DNA of 12,363 bases from Clostridiales bacterium. GTDB lineage: Bacteria; Bacillota; Clostridia; Oscillospirales; Oscillospiraceae. Shown in pieces: positions 7,065 through 12,363 of this stretch. Position 1 is the stretch's first letter, and each line of letters opens with the position of its first letter. The notes beneath the pieces were generated by a model. That model was not told the DNA's origin. It did not search any database and saw only the letters and a program-made list of their open reading frames with translations. Location of the stretch: positions 1 to 12,363 of the forward strand of contig JAHZFC010000059.1 in assembly GCA_019421525.1 (NCBI GenBank), in the 5' to 3' direction. Both the position numbers and the translations under genes were made by a program.

Positions 7065-8231
7065 TTGGCTTTTTCCATCAATACCCCTGAGGGGACCCGG
7101 GATCGCCTGTTTGCCGAGTGTTTGGAGCGCCGCCAGGTCCAACAGGCCCTGACCGAGCTGTTCCGCCGGCGGGGCTATGGCGAGGTCATCACCCCGGAGG
7201 TGGAATACTATGACCTGTTCATCCAGTCGGGCAATCCGCTGCCCCAGGAGGCGATGCTCAAGCTCATCGACCGCTCCGGCAAGATCATGGTGATGCGGCC
7301 GGACTGCACTACCCCCATCGCCCGGGTGGCGGCCACCAAGCTCAAGAGCGTGCCGCTGCCCCAGCGGCTCTACTATGACCAGACGGTGTTCCGATCTAAC
7401 CGGGCCCACGACGGCGGCAGCAGCGAGATCGCCCAGTGCGGCGTTGAGATGATCGGCGCACTGGGCAAAAAGGCCGATCTGGAGATCGTCGCCATGGCGG
7501 TGGATTCCCTGCGGTCATGCGGCATCGAGCAATTCCATGTGGAGCTGGGCCACGCTGGTTTTTTCCGGACCCTGGCCCGACAGATGGAGATGCCCGGAGA
7601 AGAGCTGGAGCGGATGCGCGCTTATATCGAGGGGAAGAATTACGCGGCCCTCAACGACCTGTTGGAGCCATATCGAGGACAGCGTGCCTGTGCCGCTCTG
7701 CGCCGCCTGCCTTATCTATTCGGCGGGGTGGAGATCTTGGACGAGGCCCAGGAGCTGGGCGGGGAGAGCGAGGCCATCGACTATCTGCGGCAGCTTTATC
7801 AGGAGCTGGACGCGGCTGGTTATGGCGGTTTCCTGCGGTTCGATCTTGGCCTGGTCCATCAGATCGACTACTACACCGGGGTGGTATTCCGCGGCTATGT
7901 GGAGGGCGCGGGCCGGCCGGTGCTGTCCGGCGGACGGTATGACGCTCTGGTAGAACTCTTTGGCCGGAAGGCGGAGGCCACCGGCTTTGCCGTGGATGTG
8001 GACGCAGTGGGCAGCTGCCTGACAACGTCTCTGCCCAAGCTGGAGCTGGTGATCCACTACGAAGAGGGCTGCCTGGCCCGTGCCCTGGCACAGGTAGACG
8101 CCAGGGAGGCTGGGAGCAGTGAGCTGTCCCCCTGCCGGACGCTGGAAAGCACCCTCCGGCTGGCCCGGGAAAAGGGCGCCAGCCAGGTGCTGGTGGTCAC
8201 AGCGGACGGAGAAAGGGTGGTGGCAGTATGA
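7065..8231 (+). CDS. hisZ: ATP phosphoribosyltransferase regulatory subunit HisZ
   Basis: HisZ is a catalytically inert relative of histidyl-tRNA synthetase. It binds short-form HisG and is needed for its activity and for feedback control by histidine in the first step of histidine synthesis. The 388-residue protein shows the class II synthetase-like core: TPEGTRD (7-13), MRPDCTTPIAR (77-87), a motif-2 region from YYDQTVFRSN (103-112) to QCGVEMIG (124-131), LVHQIDYYTGVVFRGY (263-278), SGGRYD (288-293) and ATGFAVDVDAV (305-315). A degenerate C-terminal part (about 325-388) replaces the anticodon-binding domain of true HisRS. A genuine HisRS is the alternative, but the immediate overlap with a short-form hisG and the diverged motifs favour HisZ. 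The start is TTG. The TGA stop overlaps the hisG ATG by 4 nt, which suggests coupled synthesis of the two subunits. Confidence 0.93.
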   Translation: MAFSINTPEGTRDRLFAECLERRQVQQALTELFRRRGYGEVITPEVEYYDLFIQSGNPLPQEAMLKLIDRSGKIMVMRPDCTTPIARVAATKLKSVPLPQRLYYDQTVFRSNRAHDGGSSEIAQCGVEMIGALGKKADLEIVAMAVDSLRSCGIEQFHVELGHAGFFRTLARQMEMPGEELERMRAYIEGKNYAALNDLLEPYRGQRACAALRRLPYLFGGVEILDEAQELGGESEAIDYLRQLYQELDAAGYGGFLRFDLGLVHQIDYYTGVVFRGYVEGAGRPVLSGGRYDALVELFGRKAEATGFAVDVDAVGSCLTTSLPKLELVIHYEEGCLARALAQVDAREAGSSELSPCRTLESTLRLAREKGASQVLVVTADGERVVAV

Positions 8232-8869
8232 GCCAACGGCTGCGGATCGCATTGACGAAAGGGCGGCTCCAGGACAGATCTGTGAGCCTGTTCGAGCGTA
8301 TGGGCCTGGACTGTGCCCCGGTGAAGGACCCGGGGCGCAGATTGATCCATCAGCTGCCGAACTATCCACTGGATGTGGTGTTGGCCAAGGCGCCGGACGT
8401 CATCACCTATGTGGAGCACGGAGTATGCGACCTGGGCGTGGTGGGCAAGGACACCATCCTGGAAAAAGGCGGCGCCTTCTATGAGGTGCTGGACCTCGGC
8501 TTTGGGAAGTGCCGCTTTGCCCTGGCGGTAGAGGCGGGGAGCGATTTTTACGGCACCTATAAGACCCGCCGGATCGCCTCCAAATACCCGGGGGTGACCC
8601 GGGCCTTTTTTGAAAAAAAGGGCATGGATGTGGACATCATCAAGATCGAGGGCAGTGTGGAGCTGGCCCCGATCCTGGGGCTGGCTGACGGCATCGTGGA
8701 CATCGTGGAGACCGGGGCCACCCTTCGGGAGAACGGCCTGGTCCCCATCGAGGATGTAGCTCAGGTATCGGCCCGGCTCATCGTGAATACGGCCAGTATG
8801 AAGCTGCACAAGCGTCAGATCCTGGACTTTATCGAGCGATGCGAACAGCACTTGGAGGGAAAACTATGA
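8228..8869 (+). CDS. hisG: ATP phosphoribosyltransferase catalytic subunit, short form (HisG-S)
   Basis: HisG joins ATP and PRPP to give N1-(5-phosphoribosyl)-ATP, the first and rate-controlling step of histidine synthesis. At 213 residues it is the short form, which lacks the C-terminal ACT-like histidine-binding domain and depends on HisZ. Visible motifs are RIALTKGRL (6-14), VEHGVCDLGVVGKDTI (62-77), ASKYP (117-121) and EGSVELAPILGLADG (141-155). The last leads into the PRPP-binding VDIVETGATL (157-166). The ATG lies inside the hisZ stop (ATGA), and only a weak purine-rich AAAGGG precedes it, so translation probably depends on coupling. The stop in turn overlaps the hisD start by 4 nt. The presence of both HisG-S and HisZ is internally consistent. 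Confidence 0.97.
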   Translation: MSQRLRIALTKGRLQDRSVSLFERMGLDCAPVKDPGRRLIHQLPNYPLDVVLAKAPDVITYVEHGVCDLGVVGKDTILEKGGAFYEVLDLGFGKCRFALAVEAGSDFYGTYKTRRIASKYPGVTRAFFEKKGMDVDIIKIEGSVELAPILGLADGIVDIVETGATLRENGLVPIEDVAQVSARLIVNTASMKLHKRQILDFIERCEQHLEGKL

Positions 8870-10149
8870 TCGATATCATTGTTGCGGATGGCCGGGCAGA
8901 ACAGGGGAAGATCGCGGATATGCGTTCCAGGGCCGCACAGGCCAATGCGGAGATCGATAAGACAGTGGCGGCCATCATGCAAGATGTGAAGGAGAATGGC
9001 TTTTCAGCTGTTGCGTCATATTCTCTCCGCTTTGACAAGGCTGAGCCCTATGAGATCGCCCGGGAGCGGCTGGATGAAGCCTATGCCAGCTGCGCGCCCG
9101 TCCTGATCGCCGCCATGGAGCGCTCTGCCGCCAACATCCGGGACTACAATGAAAAGCTGCTGGCCAAGAGCCGGGAGTGGGTTTCGCCGGACGGAGGTAA
9201 GGTCGGACGTATCGTCCGGGGCCTGACCAGAGTGGGCCTCTACGTGCCTGGCGGCACGGCGGCTTACCCCAGCTCCGTGCTGATGAACGCGGTGCCGGCC
9301 AAGGTGGCCGGGGTGGAGGAGCTGGTCATGGTGACTCCGCCCACGGAGAACCTCAACGACGCGGTGCTGGCCGCGGCCAAGATCGCCGGGGTGGACCGGG
9401 TCATCGCCGTGGGCGGCGCCCAGGCGGTGGCCGCTTTGACCTATGGCGCTGGTTTCATCCCCAGGGTGGACAAGCTGGTGGGGCCGGGCAACGCCTTTGT
9501 GGCAGCGGCCAAGCGCCAGGCCTACGGCACGCTGGACATCGACATGGTGGCTGGGCCCTCTGAGGTGCTGGTGATCGCAGACCAGACGGCCGACCCGGTC
9601 TATGTCGCCGCCGACCTGCTCAGCCAGGCGGAGCACGATAAGATGGCCAGCGCCGTCCTGCTGACGGACAGCATGGAGCTGGCCCAGGCGGTGGACGGAG
9701 AGATCGTCCGGCAGACGGGCTATCTGGGCCGCTCGGAGATCATCGAGGCGTCTCTGCGGGACTTCGGCTGTGCCATCGTATGCAAAGATCTGGGGCAGTG
9801 CGTGTCCCTGGCCAATGAGATCGCGCCGGAGCACCTGGAGATCGTCACCCAAGACCCCAGGGCGCTCCTGCCTGATATCCGAAACGCCGGCGCGGTGTTC
9901 CTGGGCGCGTACAGCCCGGAGCCCCTGGGCGACTACATGGCGGGGCCAAACCATGTCCTGCCCACCAGCGGGACGGCGCGGTTCTTCTCGCCCCTGTCGG
10001 TGGACAGCTTTTTGAAAACCATGAGCGTCATTGAATTTGACCAGTCCAGTCTGGAGCCCATCGCACCGGAGATCATCGCCCTGGCGGAGACGGAAAAGCT
10101 CACCGCACACGCCAATTCCATCCGGGTACGGTTCCCTGGCCGGGGATAA
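8866..10149 (+). CDS. hisD: Histidinol dehydrogenase
   Basis: This zinc enzyme oxidises L-histidinol in two NAD+-dependent steps, through histidinal, to L-histidine; it is the last reaction of the pathway. The product has 427 residues, close to the usual 420-435. Conserved blocks include VGLYVPGG (123-130), DKLVGPGN (202-209), DMVAGPSEVLVIAD (226-239), SQAEHD (253-258), APEHLEI (320-326) and GPNHVLPT (360-367). By position these supply zinc ligands Gln254, His257, Asp356 and His415 and the catalytic pair Glu322/His323, all present. The start at 8866 is preferred because GGAGGG at 8854-8859 lies 6 nt upstream and the ATG overlaps the hisG stop as ATGA. An in-frame ATG at 8839 would add nine residues and has no ribosome site of its own. 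The gene is followed by an unusually long AT-rich gap before hisB. Confidence 0.97.
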   Translation: MIDIIVADGRAEQGKIADMRSRAAQANAEIDKTVAAIMQDVKENGFSAVASYSLRFDKAEPYEIARERLDEAYASCAPVLIAAMERSAANIRDYNEKLLAKSREWVSPDGGKVGRIVRGLTRVGLYVPGGTAAYPSSVLMNAVPAKVAGVEELVMVTPPTENLNDAVLAAAKIAGVDRVIAVGGAQAVAALTYGAGFIPRVDKLVGPGNAFVAAAKRQAYGTLDIDMVAGPSEVLVIADQTADPVYVAADLLSQAEHDKMASAVLLTDSMELAQAVDGEIVRQTGYLGRSEIIEASLRDFGCAIVCKDLGQCVSLANEIAPEHLEIVTQDPRALLPDIRNAGAVFLGAYSPEPLGDYMAGPNHVLPTSGTARFFSPLSVDSFLKTMSVIEFDQSSLEPIAPEIIALAETEKLTAHANSIRVRFPGRG

Positions 10150-10190
10150 AATTGTATCCATTTTGTAATCAAATCGTAAAAGAATTTTTG

Positions 10191-10219
10191 TTGTTTCCAA
10201 ATGGAAAGTGTTGTATTGT
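10191..10219 (+). promoter_or_regulatory. Candidate internal promoter before hisB
   Basis: The 118 nt between hisD and hisB are clearly AT-richer than the flanking genes. TTGTTT (10191-10196) and TATTGT (10214-10219) are 17 nt apart and could act as a weak -35/-10 pair, although only 7 of 12 consensus positions match. The pair brackets a perfect palindrome. This is a tentative call based on spacing and context. Confidence 0.35.
10194..10207 (+). promoter_or_regulatory. Perfect palindrome, possible operator before hisB
   Basis: TTTCCAAATGGAAA is an inverted repeat with two 6-nt arms (TTTCCA/TGGAAA) and a 2-nt centre. It lies in the hisD-hisB gap, 60 nt before the hisB start and within the spacer of the candidate promoter. 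The two-fold symmetry and position fit a dimeric repressor site. The arms are too short and AT-rich, and lack a following T-run, to be a terminator. The binding protein is unknown. Confidence 0.45.
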
Positions 10220-10251
10220 TGGTGATGTAAGTCAGATCGCAAGGCCAAGAT

Positions 10252-10265
10252 AAGGAGTGTGGAGG
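10252..10265 (+). promoter_or_regulatory. Double purine-rich ribosome binding region of hisB
   Basis: AAGGAG (10252-10257) lies 10 nt before the ATG at 10268, and GGAGG (10261-10265) lies only 2 nt before it. AAGGAG is too close to serve the in-frame GTG at 10259, so the ATG is the better start. It also gives the usual family N-terminus. Confidence 0.6.
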
Positions 10266-10267
10266 AT

Positions 10268-10843
10268 ATGCGGAGCGCAACAGTGGACCGGACCACCAAA
10301 GAGACAAAGATATCTCTGACCCTCGTTCTGGATGGGGGAGAGGTCTCCATATCGACTGGTATTGGGTTCTTTGACCACATGCTCACGGCGCTGGCATTTT
10401 ACGCCGGCTGGGGGCTGAGGCTGTCGGCCCAGGGCGACCTCCATGTGGACGGACACCACACGGTGGAGGACGTGGGCATCGTGCTGGGCCAGGCTTTGCG
10501 CCAGGCGCTGGGGGACCGGAAGGGGATCTGCCGGTTCGGATGTGCCTACGTCCCCATGGACGAGGCGCTGTGCCGCACGGTGGTGGATATCTCCAACCGC
10601 CCCTTCCTGGTGTTCCATGCGGAGATGCCCCAGGCGGTGGTGGGGACCTATGACGCCTGCCTGACCGAGGAGTTCGTGCGGGCCCTGGCGGTCCAGGCGG
10701 GGCTGACCCTCCACCAGGAGTGCCTGTATGGCGGCAACGCCCACCACATCACGGAGGCCCTCTTCAAGTCCCTGGGGCTGGCCCTCAAAGATGCCTGCCG
10801 CCTGGACGGAGAAGGCGTCACATCCACCAAAGGGGTGCTATGA
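10268..10843 (+). CDS. hisB: Imidazoleglycerol-phosphate dehydratase (monofunctional HisB)
   Basis: HisB is a manganese enzyme that removes water from imidazole glycerol phosphate to give imidazole acetol phosphate. The 191-residue protein is the monofunctional dehydratase; the histidinol-phosphatase half fused to HisB in enteric bacteria is absent. Hallmarks are GIGFFDHML (31-39), DGHHTVEDVGI (61-71), MDEALCR (97-103) and GNAHHITEALFKS (156-168). The two HHxxE metal motifs are at 63-67 and 159-163, and the protein ends in STKGVL. An in-frame GTG at 10259 would add three residues. The stop TGA overlaps the hisH start region, so hisB and hisH are coupled. The gap of 118 nt behind hisD sets hisB-hisH apart from hisZGD and may allow separate expression. 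Confidence 0.97.
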   Translation: MRSATVDRTTKETKISLTLVLDGGEVSISTGIGFFDHMLTALAFYAGWGLRLSAQGDLHVDGHHTVEDVGIVLGQALRQALGDRKGICRFGCAYVPMDEALCRTVVDISNRPFLVFHAEMPQAVVGTYDACLTEEFVRALAVQAGLTLHQECLYGGNAHHITEALFKSLGLALKDACRLDGEGVTSTKGVL

Positions 10844-11454
10844 TGGGATACACCGTGATCATCGACTATGAGGTGGGCAACCTGAAGAGCGTGTCCAACG
10901 CCCTGACCTACCTGGGAGAAGACAGCGAGATCACCAGTGACGCCCGCCGTCTGGAGCTGGCGGACGCCATCATCCTGCCCGGTGTGGGTGCTTTCCCAGA
11001 CGCGGCCGAAAAGCTGCGGGAGAGCGGCCTTCGCCAGGCCCTCCTGGGGCAGGTGGGGCGGAAGCCTATTTTGGGCATCTGCCTGGGGATGCAGCTGCTC
11101 TTCCAGTGGGGGGAGGAGGTCCGCCGCTGTGACGGACTGGGCCTGATCTCCGGCGGGGTGCAGCGCATCGTGACGGACCTCAAGCTGCCCCACATCGGCT
11201 GGAACAGCCTGACCTTCCCCGTGGCCAGCCCCCTGTTCCAGGGCCTGGACGAGGGGTGCTATGTCTACTTTGTCCACTCCTATTGCGGGCATGCGGTGCG
11301 GCCGGAACAAGCTGCCGCCGTCACAGACTACGGCGGACCGGTGCTGGCCGCTGTCCAGGACATGGAGAAAGGGGTATTTGGCTGTCAATTCCACCCGGAG
11401 AAAAGCGGTGAAACTGGCCTTGCGATCTTGAAAAACTTTGTGTCGCTCCACTGA
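10843..11454 (+). CDS. hisH: Imidazole glycerol phosphate synthase, glutaminase subunit HisH
   Basis: HisH is a class I glutamine amidotransferase that releases ammonia from glutamine and channels it to HisF, which closes the imidazole ring. The 203-residue protein has the full triad: Cys80 in GICLGMQLLF, and His184 and Glu186 in QFHPEKSG. PGVGAF, PHIGWN and YFVHSY are also family features. Near the N-terminus the usual DYGxGN reads DYEVGN, so glutamate 10 stands where glycycine is common. Two adjacent ATG codons exist (10840 and 10843). AAGGGGTG (10830-10837) lies 5 nt before the second and only 2 nt before the first, so the second is chosen; both overlap the hisB stop. No hisF follows, so the partner must be encoded elsewhere. 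The next gene starts within 40 nt and no terminator is seen. Confidence 0.96.
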   Translation: MGYTVIIDYEVGNLKSVSNALTYLGEDSEITSDARRLELADAIILPGVGAFPDAAEKLRESGLRQALLGQVGRKPILGICLGMQLLFQWGEEVRRCDGLGLISGGVQRIVTDLKLPHIGWNSLTFPVASPLFQGLDEGCYVYFVHSYCGHAVRPEQAAAVTDYGGPVLAAVQDMEKGVFGCQFHPEKSGETGLAILKNFVSLH

Positions 11455-11481
11455 TGAGCGGCCACACCAACGAAATGACCT

Positions 11482-11486
11482 GGAGG
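11482..11486 (+). promoter_or_regulatory. Ribosome binding site of the LTA-synthase-like gene
   Basis: GGAGG lies 6 nt before the ATG at 11493. It favours that start over two in-frame ATG codons upstream at 11454 (overlapping the hisH stop) and 11475, neither of which has a visible ribosome site. Confidence 0.6.
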
Positions 11487-11492
11487 AACGTC

Positions 11493-12363
11493 ATGCATAA
11501 CGATCGCTATGGTGGGAAACGGGCATACCGGGGACGCAGGAGCCATTCAGGCTCTGAAAGCTCTATCCTATGGAGGACCATCGGCCGAGTTGCCTTTTTC
11601 CCGATACTGTTCGTCTATTTGGAATGGGTGCTCCACATCGCCATGGGGATGGACCTGAGGTATTTCATCATCTACACGCTGTTTGCCCTGTCCATGGGGT
11701 GCCTGTTCAGCGCCATCACCATGCCCTTCAAACGGAAGGTAAACCGGGTGCTGGTGAAGGTGCTGGCTATGGTGGTCTCTCTCATCTATGTCATCGAGAT
11801 GATCGCCAAGAAGATCCTGCAAAACTATTATCCCTTCAGCACCCTGGGGCTTGCAAGTGAAAATCATTTGACGGACTACACATCTGTCATCGTCTCCACC
11901 GTGGTGCGCAACATCCCCCTCATCCTGGTGCTGCTGCTGCCCGCCATCCTGGTCATCGCCTTTGGCTGCCGGGTGCTGCTGTTCCCCCGGACAGATGTGC
12001 GCTTTGCAGGGGCGATGGTGGGCGTCATGGTGGCGCTCCACCTGCTGGCCCTGGGGACGGTCCACCTGCCCTGGGGCGGGGACCTGACTCCCGCCCAGCT
12101 CTACAAGGTGGATACCAACCTGGATGACCAGGTGGAGCAGCTGGGGCTGGTCACCATGCTTCGGCTGGATATCAAGCATATGTTCGTGCCTGCGGGTACT
12201 CTGCTGGACGATAACTTTGACGACTTGCCGGTGACCAATCCGTCCCAGCCGCCCTCTGGTCCGGTGGAGAGCGGCGACCCGGAGGCCAGCCCCACCCCGG
12301 TCATCGACACCTCCCCCAACGTGATGGACGTGGACCTGGAGGCGGTGGCCAACAGCACGGACA
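11493..12363 (+). CDS. LTA synthase/sulfatase-like membrane protein, 5' part (3' end outside the window)
   Basis: The frame stays open to the window end, giving 290 residues of a longer protein. A short Arg-rich cytoplasmic N-terminus is followed by about five hydrophobic segments, near residues 32-51, 57-77, 86-104, 141-161 and 170-190. Next comes VEQLGLVTMLRLDIKHMF (214-231), a Pro/Ser/Asp-rich linker (about 248-272) and PNVMDVDLEAVA (275-286). This layout and the NVMD(V/I)D segment fit clostridial members of the LtaS family. In those, five helices anchor an extracellular sulfatase-like domain that transfers phosphoglycerol to lipoteichoic acid or related polymers. The catalytic domain lies beyond the window, so activity cannot be judged and no gene symbol is given. 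The start at 11493 has the best ribosome site; starting at 11454 would add 13 residues and overlap hisH. The gene shares no obvious role with histidine synthesis. Confidence 0.8.
   Translation, partial: MHNDRYGGKRAYRGRRSHSGSESSILWRTIGRVAFFPILFVYLEWVLHIAMGMDLRYFIIYTLFALSMGCLFSAITMPFKRKVNRVLVKVLAMVVSLIYVIEMIAKKILQNYYPFSTLGLASENHLTDYTSVIVSTVVRNIPLILVLLLPAILVIAFGCRVLLFPRTDVRFAGAMVGVMVALHLLALGTVHLPWGGDLTPAQLYKVDTNLDDQVEQLGLVTMLRLDIKHMFVPAGTLLDDNFDDLPVTNPSQPPSGPVESGDPEASPTPVIDTSPNVMDVDLEAVANSTD

Noticed and set aside
7065..8231. A true histidyl-tRNA synthetase (hisS) instead of hisZ.
   Set aside because: The anticodon-binding domain is reduced and the HisRS signature motifs are diverged. The gene overlaps a short-form hisG, which needs HisZ.
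10720..10842. Longer hisH starting about 40 codons upstream inside hisB.
   Set aside because: The added residues are an out-of-frame reading of the conserved hisB C-terminus, and HisH normally begins right before the IIDY strand.
11568..12179. A His/Gln-rich minus-strand open frame opposite the last gene.
   Set aside because: It is antisense to a + strand frame that encodes coherent membrane helices and a family motif. Its His/Gln richness comes from reverse-complemented Leu, Met and Val codons.
1..12363. Search for mobile elements, CRISPR arrays, tRNA/rRNA genes, toxin-antitoxin pairs or a novel defence cassette.
   Set aside because: Genes of known families fill nearly all of the window on one strand. 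The longest gap without a gene is 118 nt, and no array-like repeats or terminal inverted repeats were seen by eye.

Overview
The window is a compact, GC-rich, single-direction stretch of housekeeping genes, all on the + strand. It most likely comes from a Gram-positive anaerobe of the Clostridia, and the Oscillospiraceae (Flavonifractor/Oscillibacter-like bacteria) are the best guess. Three things point there: a PolC-type replicative polymerase, which is typical of Firmicutes; the order dxr-rseP-ispG-polC, which is familiar from Clostridia; and a short-form HisG with a HisZ partner at high GC. The species assignment is inference, because no rRNA or marker comparison was possible.

Bases 2-6979 are the tail of a membrane, isoprenoid and replication cluster. 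It holds the 3' half of dxr (DXP reductoisomerase, MEP pathway), rseP (site-2 intramembrane metalloprotease), ispG (4Fe-4S HMBPP synthase, a late MEP step) and polC (1403-residue replicative DNA polymerase with PHP and proofreading exonuclease domains). The gaps are 6, 22 and 32 nt, so this reads as one transcription unit that begins upstream of the window.

Bases 6980-7064 hold a near-consensus sigma-A-type promoter (TTGACA, 17 nt, extended-10 TAGATT) that starts a histidine operon: hisZ, hisG, hisD, hisB, hisH. HisZ and HisG together form the two-part ATP phosphoribosyltransferase that opens the pathway. HisD performs the last step, HisB dehydrates IGP, and HisH is the glutaminase half of IGP synthase. 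hisZ-hisG-hisD overlap by 4 nt at each junction, and hisB-hisH overlap at the stop/start. Between hisD and hisB lies a 118-nt AT-rich gap with a perfect 14-nt palindrome placed like an operator inside a weak candidate promoter. No hisA, hisF, hisI/E or hisC is present here; the synthase partner HisF must be encoded elsewhere.

From 11493 to the window end runs the 5' part (290 residues seen) of a polytopic membrane protein whose layout and terminal motifs fit the LTA synthase/sulfatase-like family. It starts immediately after hisH, and no terminator lies between them.

I looked for an undescribed system and did not find one: no mobile element, CRISPR array, RNA gene or unknown gene cassette is visible. 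The observations worth a second look are regulatory or structural: the hisD-hisB palindrome, the hisH/LTA-synthase junction, two well-supported TTG starts, a HisH motif substitution, and a repeat-bearing linker in PolC.
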